Source: Pedobacter frigidisoli (GTDB lineage: Bacteria; Bacteroidota; Bacteroidia; Sphingobacteriales; Sphingobacteriaceae). Taken from it: a stretch of 64,000 nt of DNA. The stretch covers positions 210,387 to 274,386 of the forward strand of contig NZ_SJSN01000007.1 in assembly GCF_004331675.1 (NCBI RefSeq). Direction: 5' to 3'. Shown in pieces: positions 16,986 to 25,009 of the stretch. Positions within the stretch are counted from its first letter, which is position 1. Every line of letters starts with the position of its first letter. A program made the translations under genes and the position numbers. The notes beneath the pieces are model-generated. The model saw nothing but the letters and a program-made list of their open reading frames with translations, ran no database searches and was not told the DNA's origin.

Positions 16986-17333
16986 CGTTTTTGTTATTTT
17001 TTTATGGTTCTATTTTCTAATGAGTATTATTTTTTGCAGTTTTTGCTGCCATGGCTCGTGTTCTCACGAAACATTTCTGTGCTTTTCGGTTATTTCAGTC
17101 CCGCTTTTCGTTTCAATCTTTTTAAACATCTGTCATTCGCTCCATTTCCGTCATTGCGAGGAGGAACGACATGGCAATCTTTTTCGTAAAACTTTCAAAA
17201 AATATTTCCACTTCAATCGGGTTTATTTTACTTTGTTTCTGTGTTTCAAAGTAAATCCTCCCCCTGCCCCCTCCAAAGGGGGATACCCCTCAGAGTTCCA
17301 AACCCTCATCCATTTTCCATCCCACATCTTCCA
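16986..17333. other. Repeat-filled spacer between the DinB-like gene and ilvC
   Basis: I see no gene in these 348 bases. They contain copy 2 of the composite repeat (17073-17227), a partial CATGGCTCGTG palindrome near 17050 and a C/G-rich element (17250-17295). Confidence 0.75.
17073..17227. repeat. Composite dispersed repeat, copy 2
   Basis: It matches 7387-7541 block by block: GGTTATTTCAGTCCCGC, TTCCGTCATTGCGAGGAGG, AACGACATGGCAATCT and TATTTCCACTTCAATCGGG, in the same order and orientation. The two copies are direct repeats about 9.7 kb apart and enclose ilvC through leuA. Confidence 0.8.
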
Positions 17334-17798
17334 TCACACTACGCTTTTCTTAAGCGCCCATGCATATCCATAATGCACATTATCGTGACCGATAGTCGTA
17401 ATCAACACTTCTTCAATACTTTTCATTTCTACTCCATAAGTTGAAGTTGAAAAAGGTGTGATGTTTGCAAATACACCATTTGCATAATCTTCTTTTATCT
17501 TTTCAATGCTATCAAGTGCTAAAGCTTTTAATTCCAAAACTTCCTCAGCTGTTACAGTATATGTCGGACGAGTATCTTTTTTATAGAACTCATTAAACTT
17601 TACCGAGCTCGCATCTGCTAAAATACCTGTGCGGACGTAACAAAGCGTTTGTGTACTCACTACAATATGGCCAAAGTTCCAGATGATATTGTTGCTATAA
17701 CCATCAGGAACTTTATTCAACTGCTCAATCGTTAAGCCGTCTATCAGCTGACTAAAAGCTTTGCGGGAGTTTATTATAAATTCAAATATTTCGTTCAT
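17334..17798 (-). CDS. DinB-family protein
   Basis: This 154-residue helical protein resembles the DinB/DUF664-type four-helix bundles: IWNFGHIVVSTQTLCYVRTG in the second helix carries the first metal-ligand histidine, and IGHDNVHYGYAWALKK near the end carries two more. Family members bind a divalent metal and include thiol-transferases such as bacillithiol-dependent enzymes. This link is notable because bshC is present in the window, but it is only an inference. The gene lies between ilvN and ilvC in the same direction. Confidence 0.82.
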   Translation of the reverse strand: MNEIFEFIINSRKAFSQLIDGLTIEQLNKVPDGYSNNIIWNFGHIVVSTQTLCYVRTGILADASSVKFNEFYKKDTRPTYTVTAEEVLELKALALDSIEKIKEDYANGVFANITPFSTSTYGVEMKSIEEVLITTIGHDNVHYGYAWALKKSVV

Positions 17799-17816
17799 TA
17801 TTTTGTTTTGGTTATT

Positions 17817-17873
17817 GTCAGTCTGAGTTTATCGAAGAATTTTTACTATCGCTTCGACATGCTCAATATGACA
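17817..17873. repeat. GTCAGTCTGAG..CGAAG inverted repeat
   Basis: GTCAGTCTGAGTTTATCGAAG and TCGACATGCTCAATATGAC are imperfect inverted arms of the TTCGACAAGCTCAGACTGAC kind of element, placed between ilvN and the DinB-like gene. Confidence 0.7.
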
Positions 17874-17903
17874 ATTCGCTTTAGTCTTTGAGCTTTCGGC
17901 TCC

Positions 17904-18542
17904 TTACATAGTAAATATCTTTCCACCTTTTTCTAAGAACTCGTTTTCAACCAATTCTTCGCCTGGTTCTTCTGCCTCAAATTCTTTCAGTTTTTCGTGG
18001 AAACCAGCACTATCTTTAATAATAGCAACCCTTGCAGAGCGAACAAATTCAATCAGTTCATAAGGCTCAAGTGCTTTTACTAAAGCATCGGTTTCTTCCC
18101 TGTGGCCAGTTACTGCGAAAACTGTATAATCTTTACGAATTACCACGGCACTCGCACCGTATTGCCTTAACAATCTTTCTACCGTTACCTTTTCGGCAAT
18201 TTCATCTGTAGAAACCTTATATAATGCCAATTCTTGCCAAATAATTTCGTCGTTAGTATTGAAATAAACTTTCAAGACTTCTATCTGCTTTTCAATCTGA
18301 CGGGCAAGTTTTCTAACCACTTCGTAACCCTCGTGGATTACAATGTTAAAACGGTGAATACCATCAATTTCTGATGCTGAACTATTTAAACTCTCAATAT
18401 TGATTTTTCTTTTCGAGAAAATAATCGCAATCCTGTTTAACAAACCAATGCGGTTTTCGGCATAAACAGTGATGGTGTATTCCTGCTTACCATCCAAATC
18501 AACAGTATCTTCTGTGTATTTTATTTTATCTTCAGTACTCAT
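17904..18542 (-). CDS. ilvN: Acetolactate synthase small (regulatory) subunit
   Basis: The N-terminal ACT domain (YTITVYAENRIGLLNRIAIIFSKRKINIESLN) binds branched-chain amino acids and makes the large subunit sensitive to feedback. A second conserved C-terminal half follows from about residue 80. I chose ATG 18542 (MSTEDKIKYTED); a TTG 21 bases upstream is possible. With 212 residues it is longer than the roughly 160-residue typical form, with an acidic extension at the C-terminus (EAEEPGEELVENEFLEKG). It lies 74 bases after ilvB. Confidence 0.95.
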   Translation of the reverse strand: MSTEDKIKYTEDTVDLDGKQEYTITVYAENRIGLLNRIAIIFSKRKINIESLNSSASEIDGIHRFNIVIHEGYEVVRKLARQIEKQIEVLKVYFNTNDEIIWQELALYKVSTDEIAEKVTVERLLRQYGASAVVIRKDYTVFAVTGHREETDALVKALEPYELIEFVRSARVAIIKDSAGFHEKLKEFEAEEPGEELVENEFLEKGGKIFTM

Positions 18543-18616
18543 GTTCAAAATTTTTACCACCAAGGCACTAAGTCCACCAAGGTTTTGTTTATGCTATTTT
18601 CGCTATAGTCTTTTCG

Positions 18617-20368
18617 CTATTTAAGCCTAATCTCACTAACGCTCATTCCTTGCGGAACCATTGGAAATACATTATTTTCTCTTCCAACCATAACTTCTAA
18701 AAGATAGGAGCCTTTATGGTTTATCATGGTTTCTAAAGCAGTTCTCAAGTTCTCGCGTTCGTTAACCATTTGCGCCTCGATGTAATAAGCTTTTGCTAAG
18801 GCCACAAAATCAGGACTTGTAATGTTCACGAAAGAGTAACGTTTATCGTTAAATAACTGTTGCCATTGGCGAACCATTCCTAAAAAGCGATTATTTAAAA
18901 TCAGGATTTTTACTTCCGCACCGAATTGCATAATGGTGCCTAATTCCTGTGGCGTCATTTGGAAACCACCATCGCCGATAATAGCAATAACTGTTTTATC
19001 TGGAGCACCGTATTTAGCACCAATCGCGGCTGGCAAGCCAAAACCCATAGTGCCTAAACCTCCAGAAGTAATATTACTGCGGGTATTGTTAAATTTAGCA
19101 TAACGACAAGCCACCATTTGGTGCTGACCAACATCTGTTACGATGATCGCCTCACCACCGCAAATTTCATTGATGTTGCGCAACACTTCGCCCATCGTAA
19201 TTTCTTCACCCTCCGGGTAAAGTTCCGGTGTGATAACCTGGTCAATTTCCTGTTGATTGTAATCTTTGAAAACAGCTAACCAATCCTCGTATTTATTTTC
19301 ATTAACCAAATTAGTTAACAGCGGAAGTGTTTCCTTGCAATCGCCCCAAACACCAACGTCAGCCTTAACATTTTTATCTATCTCTGCGGGGTCGATGTCT
19401 AAATGAACGATTTTTGCCTGCTTCGCATATTTATCCAAACGACCTGTTACACGGTCATCGAAACGCATACCGATAGCGATAATTACATCAGCCTCATTTG
19501 TTAAAACGTTCGGACCGTAATTTCCATGCATACCCAACATACCCACATTTAATGGGTGTGAAGTTGGGATAGCACCTTCGCCCATTATTGTCCATGCTGC
19601 AGGAATTCCACTTTTATCGATAAAAGCTTTAAATTCTTGTTCTGCGCTACCTAAAATAACACCTTGACCGAATAATACAAATGGTTTTTTAGCTGCGTTA
19701 ATTAGTTCAGCTGCTTGTTCAATATATTCTACCCTAACTTTTGGTTTTGGGCGATAACTGCGAATGTGATTGCATTTTATATATTCAGGAAATTCCTCAA
19801 CCTGTATTTGTGCATTTTTGGTAATATCAATTAACACAGGTCCGGGTCTTCCGCTTTTGGCGATATAGAATGCTTTTGCCAAAACCTCTTGAATTTCATT
19901 GGCATCAGTAACCTGATAATTCCACTTGGTAACGGGAGTTGTAATGTTGATTACATCAGTTTCCTGGAAAGCATCTGTTCCTAATAAATGGGCGAAAACT
20001 TGTCCTGTAATCACAACTAGAGGCGTACTATCAATTTGAGCGTCTGCTAAACCAGTAACTAGGTTGGTTGCACCAGGTCCGCTGGTTGCAAAACAAACAC
20101 CCACTTTGCCACTTGTTCTGGCAAAACCTTGCGCAGCATGGATACCACCTTGCTCATGGCGAACTAAAATATGTTCTAATTTGTCTGCATAATCGTAAAG
20201 CGCATCATAAATAGGCATGATTGCGCCACCCGGATAACCAAAAATTGTGGTTACGCCCTCTTCAATTAATCCATTCAACAAAACCTGCGAGCCTGTTCCC
20301 TTGAATAATTTTTTCGAGGTTTCTGCTTGGGCCTCGGTTTGTTGTATTGTATCTTGTGCAGTTTCCAT
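18617..20368 (-). CDS. ilvB: Acetolactate synthase large (catalytic) subunit
   Basis: This thiamine-diphosphate enzyme makes acetolactate or acetohydroxybutyrate, the common first step for valine, leucine and isoleucine. The N-terminal catalytic glutamate is within ILVRHEQGGIHAAQG, preceded by TIFGYPGGAIMPIYDAL. The cofactor motif runs from IIGDGGFQMTPQELGTIMQF to LILNN. At 583 residues it is a full-length anabolic enzyme. ilvN follows it, as usual, and a decayed ORF6N gene lies upstream between it and ilvD. Confidence 0.97.
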   Translation of the reverse strand: METAQDTIQQTEAQAETSKKLFKGTGSQVLLNGLIEEGVTTIFGYPGGAIMPIYDALYDYADKLEHILVRHEQGGIHAAQGFARTSGKVGVCFATSGPGATNLVTGLADAQIDSTPLVVITGQVFAHLLGTDAFQETDVINITTPVTKWNYQVTDANEIQEVLAKAFYIAKSGRPGPVLIDITKNAQIQVEEFPEYIKCNHIRSYRPKPKVRVEYIEQAAELINAAKKPFVLFGQGVILGSAEQEFKAFIDKSGIPAAWTIMGEGAIPTSHPLNVGMLGMHGNYGPNVLTNEADVIIAIGMRFDDRVTGRLDKYAKQAKIVHLDIDPAEIDKNVKADVGVWGDCKETLPLLTNLVNENKYEDWLAVFKDYNQQEIDQVITPELYPEGEEITMGEVLRNINEICGGEAIIVTDVGQHQMVACRYAKFNNTRSNITSGGLGTMGFGLPAAIGAKYGAPDKTVIAIIGDGGFQMTPQELGTIMQFGAEVKILILNNRFLGMVRQWQQLFNDKRYSFVNITSPDFVALAKAYYIEAQMVNERENLRTALETMINHKGSYLLEVMVGRENNVFPMVPQGMSVSEIRLK

Positions 20369-20385
20369 AATTCTGTTTTACGGTT

Positions 20386-20948
20386 CTAATATTCTTTCAT
20401 TTTAAATCCAATCCGCTCTCTATCTTTCCACTTCAATTGAGCAATTTTTGCATCGAGCATATTATCCATTGCATCGTAGAGTTCGTTTAGTTGAATATCA
20501 TGTTCTCCAAGTCGCTCTTTAATTTCCGACAATTGCTCATTGATGTTATTTTGTTTAAATAAGATTTTTCTTACATCAACAAAAGCTCTCATGATGGCAA
20601 TATTCATATTAATTGCCCTTTCACTTCTCAAAACTCCACTTAGCATGGCTACACCTTGCTCTGTAAAAGCGAAAGGAAGCTTTCTTGTACCTCCCCAACT
20701 TGAAGTCACAATTTGTGACTTCAAGTTGGTATCACCATAACCGGTCACAATTTGTGACTGGATAGTTTTGAATTCAGTATCTGTAAGCTGAAACATAAAA
20801 TCATCTGGAAAACGTTCAACATTTCGTTTTACGGCTTGATTTAAACCTTTGGGTCAACTTCATAAAGTGATGCTAAATCGAAATCTTACATTACTCTTTC
20901 ACCCCGAATTTCATAAATTCTACTTTGAATACTTTTGATGATTTGCAT
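20386..20948 (-). pseudogene. ORF6N-domain DNA-binding protein, degraded
   Basis: The open part (20386-20796) encodes SSWGGTRKLPFAFTEQGVAM and INMNIAIMRAFVDVRKIL, which are typical of ORF6N-domain proteins found in phage and mobile DNA. Reading upstream restores the rest: an ATG at 20948 starts MQIIKSIQSRIYEIRGERVM, then an in-frame TAA (20886-20888) replaces the expected Leu codon. A missing T near 20850 then shifts the frame just before NQAVKRNVERFPDDF. Correcting both gives the normal 'VMLD..KVLNQAVKRN' core. SQIVT occurs twice in a short duplication. It sits between ilvD and ilvB, 17 bases from ilvB. Confidence 0.88.
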
Positions 20949-20993
20949 CGTAATTCATTTTAATATCTAATTGTTAGTCGGGATGACTTTCGC

Positions 20994-21019
20994 CATGGTT
21001 CGTGTCTCCACGAACCATG
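20994..21019. repeat. CATGGTTCGTG palindrome after ilvD
   Basis: CATGGTTCGTG, four bases, CACGAACCATG is a perfect 11-base-pair stem 8 bases beyond the ilvD stop. A partial relative lies near 17050. Confidence 0.75.
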
Positions 21020-21027
21020 TTTATTAC

Positions 21028-22710
21028 TTAATATTCATCAGTTACGCAACCACTGGCTGCATCTGATACTGTTTTAGCATATTTATAAAGCACACCTTTG
21101 CTTACTTTTAGAGCAGGTTGTACATAATTTTTTCTTCGCTCTGCGATAACTTCTTCACTAACCATTAAGTTAATGGTGTTATTTATAGCATCGATTTCAA
21201 TCGGGTCATCATCTTGCACTAAACCAATTAATCCGCCTTTGTAAGCTTCCGGAGTGATGTGACCAACAACAAAACCATGTGTTCCACCAGAAAAGCGACC
21301 ATCAGTAATTAACGCTATTGATTTACCTAAGCCTGCACCTATAATTAGTGAGGTGGGTTTTAACATTTCCGGCATCCCAGGAGCGCCAACAGGCCCTTCA
21401 TTTTTTATAACCACAACATCACCCGGTTTAATTCTGCCTGAGGAAATGCCTGCAACTAAATCCTTTTCGCCATTAAATACTCTTGCAGGACCTTCAAATT
21501 TTTCACCTTCTTTGCCAGATATTTTGGCAACTGAACCTTTCTCCGCTAAATTTCCATAAAGGATTTGTAAGTGACCAGTTGCTTTGATTGGCTCGCTTAA
21601 TTTTTGAATAATTTTCTGGTCGTAATCCATAACCGATTTTACATCAGCCAAATTTTCAGCCATCGTTTTTCCGGTTACGGTTAAGCAATCTCCATGTAAC
21701 AAGCCCTCATTTAGCATATATTTCAATACCGCCGGAATACCGCCGTATTGATGCAAATCCTGCATTAAATATTTGCCGCTTGGCTTGAAATCAGCAAGTA
21801 CAGGTGTAACATCACTCATTTTTTGGAAATCATCTTGCGTAATTTCAACACCTATAGCTTTACCCATTGCAATAAAGTGTAATACCGCGTTGGTACTTCC
21901 ACCTAATATAATGATTGAGCGAATTGCATTCTCAAATGCTTTTCTCGTCATGATATCAGATGGCTTGATATCTTTTTCTAATAAAATTTTAATGTATTTA
22001 CCGGCATCTAAACACTCTTGTTTTTTCTCCGGACTAATCGCTGGGTTGGAAGATGAGTAAGGCAAACTCATACCCAAGGCTTCAATTGCCGATGCCATTG
22101 TATTTGCGGTGTACATACCGCCACAAGCGCCGGCACCCGGACACGTATGTTTAATAATTCCCTGATAATCCTCTTCGGAAAGATTCCCGCAGATTTTTTG
22201 CCCTAAAGCTTCAAAAGCAGAAACGATATTTAATTCCTCGCCCTTGTAATGCCCCGGTGCTATTGTTCCACCATAAACCATTATTGATGGGCGGTCTAAA
22301 CGGGCCATTGCCATAATTGCGCCCGGCATATTTTTATCGCAACCTGGGATGGAAATAATGCCATCATAATACTGTCCACCGCAAATGGTTTCTATACTAT
22401 CGGCAATCACATCGCGACTTACTAATGAATAACGCATGCCATCGGTACCATTACTCATTCCATCACTTACACCAATAGTATTGAAAACCAAACCCACTAA
22501 ATCATTTTTCCAGACTCCAACTTTGACATCTTTCGCAAGGTCGTTTAGATGCATGTTGCACGTGTTACCATCGTAACCCATACTTGCAATACCAACCTGT
22601 GCTTTTGCCATATCTGCATCAGTTAATCCGATTCCGTAAAGCATCGCCTGCGCTGCAGGTTGTGTTGGGTCTTGTGTAAATGTTTTACTGTATTTGTTTA
22701 ATTCGCTCAT
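21028..22710 (-). CDS. ilvD: Dihydroxy-acid dehydratase
   Basis: IlvD dehydrates the dihydroxy acids of the valine and isoleucine branches. Iron-sulfur cluster cysteines are visible in [30 protein letters not shown] and NTCNMHL, and the C-terminal signature [22 protein letters not shown] is present. It has 560 residues, the family norm. The gene follows ilvE with a spacer of about 80 bases that contains a TATCAAG repeat. Oxygen sensitivity of the cluster is a family trait. Confidence 0.97.
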   Translation of the reverse strand: MSELNKYSKTFTQDPTQPAAQAMLYGIGLTDADMAKAQVGIASMGYDGNTCNMHLNDLAKDVKVGVWKNDLVGLVFNTIGVSDGMSNGTDGMRYSLVSRDVIADSIETICGGQYYDGIISIPGCDKNMPGAIMAMARLDRPSIMVYGGTIAPGHYKGEELNIVSAFEALGQKICGNLSEEDYQGIIKHTCPGAGACGGMYTANTMASAIEALGMSLPYSSSNPAISPEKKQECLDAGKYIKILLEKDIKPSDIMTRKAFENAIRSIIILGGSTNAVLHFIAMGKAIGVEITQDDFQKMSDVTPVLADFKPSGKYLMQDLHQYGGIPAVLKYMLNEGLLHGDCLTVTGKTMAENLADVKSVMDYDQKIIQKLSEPIKATGHLQILYGNLAEKGSVAKISGKEGEKFEGPARVFNGEKDLVAGISSGRIKPGDVVVIKNEGPVGAPGMPEMLKPTSLIIGAGLGKSIALITDGRFSGGTHGFVVGHITPEAYKGGLIGLVQDDDPIEIDAINNTINLMVSEEVIAERRKNYVQPALKVSKGVLYKYAKTVSDAASGCVTDEY

Positions 22711-22756
22711 TGGTTAAAATGTATATTGTGGTTCTGTTCGTTATTGTTTTTGTAAC

Positions 22757-22792
22757 TTATCTTGATACTTGATTCTCGCTACTTGATACTAA
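22757..22792. repeat. TATCAAGTAG tandem-type repeat at the ilvE stop
   Basis: On the minus strand it reads TAGTATCAAGTAGCGAGAAT then CAAGTATCAAG, and its first three bases are the ilvE stop codon. Confidence 0.8.
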
Positions 22793-23679
22793 ATAATCAC
22801 CTCATAGTTTACTTTTTCAAGCACAAGGTTTTTATAGGCACGTTGTATGGTGTAACCAATAGATTCTCTCCAAAGGGTACGGAAAACGATATCATCAATC
22901 GAGGCGATGCCTGCAATTTCAGTTGCCGTTCCGCATAAGAATGCACTATCAGCTTGTTTTAAATCTTCAACGGTTAATTTCTTTTCGATGCACTCAATAT
23001 CCAAAACCGTACAAAGTTCTTTAACTGTTGCCCTGGTAATTCCAGGTAAAATATTTCCTAAAGATGGTGTGTAAAGTTTTCCATCTTTTTCCAAGAAAAT
23101 ATTAGCCCCAGATGATTCTGCAACAAATCCATGCATATCTAAAAGTAGCGCATCATCATATCCTTTAATATTGGCTGCAGTTGTTGCTAAAATGGAGTTT
23201 ACATAGTTTCCGCTCAATTTCGCCTCCATTGGAATCGATTTCGGATTCGGTCTTTCGTAATCTGATATGGTTAATTTTAATAGTTTATTGCCTGAGTAGG
23301 CATCCCAATCCCAGGCGCAAATGAAAATGGAAACTCCCGTAGGCTCATTCAGTTTCATGTTAGGGTGGCAAAAAACCAAGGGTTGGATATAAGCATCCTT
23401 TAATTTGTTTAAAGTAAGTAACTTGTAGGTTTCCTTAATTAGTTCTTGTTTATCCCATGGGAAAGGAATATTTGCCAATTGGCATGAGCGCTCTAAACGG
23501 TCAAAATGGGCAGCTGCTTTGAATATGCGATTTCCGTTGTGGGTTTTATATGCTCTGATGCCCTCAAAGGCTGCATAACCGTAATGTATCGACTGGCCGT
23601 AAAGGTCAGTGCTGCTATCTACAGCCTTTTCGAACTTTCCATCAAGGTAAATAATCGTATTAGAATTATAGTACTTCAT
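22789..23679 (-). CDS. ilvE: Branched-chain amino acid aminotransferase
   Basis: IlvE transfers the amino group from glutamate to the three branched 2-oxo acids. It is a fold-type IV pyridoxal phosphate enzyme. The start IIYLDGKFEKAVDSSTDLYG, GYAAFEGIRAYKTHNG, KLSGNYVNSILATTAANIKG, VAESSGANIFLEKDGKL and the phosphate-binding AFLCGTATEI are all conserved. It is the first structural gene of the cluster and begins about 20 bases after the attenuator terminator, so its expression should be the most directly attenuated. Confidence 0.96.
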   Translation of the reverse strand: MKYYNSNTIIYLDGKFEKAVDSSTDLYGQSIHYGYAAFEGIRAYKTHNGNRIFKAAAHFDRLERSCQLANIPFPWDKQELIKETYKLLTLNKLKDAYIQPLVFCHPNMKLNEPTGVSIFICAWDWDAYSGNKLLKLTISDYERPNPKSIPMEAKLSGNYVNSILATTAANIKGYDDALLLDMHGFVAESSGANIFLEKDGKLYTPSLGNILPGITRATVKELCTVLDIECIEKKLTVEDLKQADSAFLCGTATEIAGIASIDDIVFRTLWRESIGYTIQRAYKNLVLEKVNYEVII

Positions 23680-23699
23680 AATACCGTGTTTTGTTGTTT

Positions 23700-23734
23700 A
23701 AAAAAAAGCGTCCTGTTTGTGTCAGGACGCTTTA
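23700..23734 (-). terminator. Attenuator terminator upstream of ilvE
   Basis: On the minus strand AAAGCGTCCTG pairs perfectly with CAGGACGCTTT around the loop ACACAAA and is followed by eight T in all. It lies 23 bases after the leader peptide stop and before the ilvE start. Its 5' arm GCGTCC is complementary to GGACGC at 23768-23773 in the last codons of the leader ORF, offering an alternative pairing. Confidence 0.9.
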
Positions 23735-23756
23735 GTTATATTTAGTTTTTTAAAAT

Positions 23757-23894
23757 CTATTTAATCTGCGTCCGCTTGCTGCCCCATAAAATATTTAGGA
23801 GTAGTAGGTTCAGAATAATGACAGGCAACAACACAACATTTCCAGCTGCAATTGCAGTAGCGTTATTTTGTAAATTGTTGTTTTGAAAAGTCAT
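23757..23894 (-). CDS. ilv leader peptide of an attenuator
   Basis: ATG 23894 opens 45 codons ending at TAG 23757-23759. The middle reads NVVLLPVIILNLLLLNIL, so 13 of 18 residues are Val, Leu or Ile. Leucine is written partly with CTG, CTA and CTC, which an AT-rich genome uses less than TTA. This is what a regulatory leader peptide for branched-chain amino acids looks like: a stalled ribosome would leave GGACGC in the final codons free to pair with the terminator arm. A longer frame from a non-preferred start at 23948 exists. It is unlikely to make a working protein. Confidence 0.85.
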   Translation of the reverse strand: MTFQNNNLQNNATAIAAGNVVLLPVIILNLLLLNILWGSKRTQIK

Positions 23895-23969
23895 TATTAT
23901 CTCTTTGTTTATAAAAACCAATTTAGTTTTTGGTTCATTAATATGCAAGAGAAATCCAAAAAAAATGAA

Positions 23970-24016
23970 ATAAGAATATAATTCTTATAAATTAGTCTAA
24001 ATCAGAATATTATTCT
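23970..24016. promoter_or_regulatory. Pair of AGAAT-N3-ATTCT palindromes upstream of the ilv leader
   Basis: ATAAGAATATAATTCTTAT (23970-23988) and AGAATATTATTCT (24004-24016) share the core AGAAT-N3-ATTCT and have centres 31 bases apart, about three helical turns. They lie 75-120 bases upstream of the leader ATG, where a transcription factor could bind. I cannot identify the core promoter. Confidence 0.45.
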
Positions 24017-24180
24017 TTATTGGAGTTGGATTAGTGATATAATGCCGATAGCCTTAGACCAAATATCGAAACGGTATATGGTCTGTTTGTTATGCTTGCA
24101 TTATAAATTTTCTATTTTTCTTCTTAAAATAGATTTTTTAGGGATAAAAATTGAAAATAGAGTAACAACTTAACGCTATT

Positions 24181-24900
24181 TTACCTATTAATATCGGGAT
24201 TTTGATAATGCATCATTTTCATTCCGTAAAGCCATCTATCCTGAATACTTAAAAGATTTCCCTCAAATTCGAAGCCAGGTAATATTTTAGCAAACGTGGT
24301 TTCTTTTCTTAATAATTTTTGAAGTTTTTTAAGGGATGCTTCGCTTAGTTTTCTGTAATACGGGTCAATTAGGTTTTGTTCTTTCAGTAATAAATGCCCA
24401 TCCCAGGTTTCTGCGTCTGCCTTTTTTAATGGTTCGTGCTCGTAAAGCGATTTTAGGTCGTTCCAGATATCATCGAAAATTACCCGGTTGCCTGTATTTA
24501 CAAATTCTTCGATTTCTTTATTCGAATTCCCTGCCGCAACAGCAATCGGGTTGAGCAGCTTCTTAAGCTTTGATGTTGTTTCTTTTGCTGCTTCGGCCCA
24601 GCGGGTTTCAAAACCCAGCGAATCCGTTTTATGCCCAAACCATTTATAAAAATCGCAGCGCTGGTAAATATCTTGATATTCTGAATAGCCTTTAAGTTTT
24701 TTGAGGTTGATTTTATTAGCCTGGTTCCAGATTTCGGTTTGTTTTTCTCTATCAGTTTTTAGCCAATGGCCATCTGTGCCATTGTGTTTTCCTGTGGGAT
24801 AAATGTTAAGATACTCTTCAAGGTTAGAAAACTCTTTACAATCTGCTCTTGATGAAAGAATCGCTAGCCATAAAATCAATAGCCACTTGAATGAAACCAT
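24181..24900 (-). CDS. Exported protein of unknown function
   Basis: The 239-residue product has a hydrophobic N-terminus that looks like a signal peptide (SFKWLLILWLAILSSRADC) and a mature part rich in Lys, Trp and aromatic residues (DFYKWFGHKTDSLGFETRW). A run AVAAGNSNKEIEEFVNTGNR is present. I see no motif that assigns it to a family. It is divergent from the next hydrolase gene and lies upstream of the ilv leader region in the same direction, but 280 bases away. Confidence 0.6.
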   Translation of the reverse strand: MVSFKWLLILWLAILSSRADCKEFSNLEEYLNIYPTGKHNGTDGHWLKTDREKQTEIWNQANKINLKKLKGYSEYQDIYQRCDFYKWFGHKTDSLGFETRWAEAAKETTSKLKKLLNPIAVAAGNSNKEIEEFVNTGNRVIFDDIWNDLKSLYEHEPLKKADAETWDGHLLLKEQNLIDPYYRKLSEASLKKLQKLLRKETTFAKILPGFEFEGNLLSIQDRWLYGMKMMHYQNPDINR

Positions 24901-25009
24901 ATTTAGAAGAATCTGTTACTATAAGATACGATTAAAATAAGGGTTTGGGTTGCTGAAAAATAAATAATCAGTGTAATTTCATAAATAAGTACATCAATAA
25001 ATTATTTCC

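Noticed and set aside
23757..23948. 63-residue protein from the longer leader frame
   Set aside because: The first 18 codons lack a good start and vary from the purine-preceded ATG 23894. The short leader fits attenuation better.
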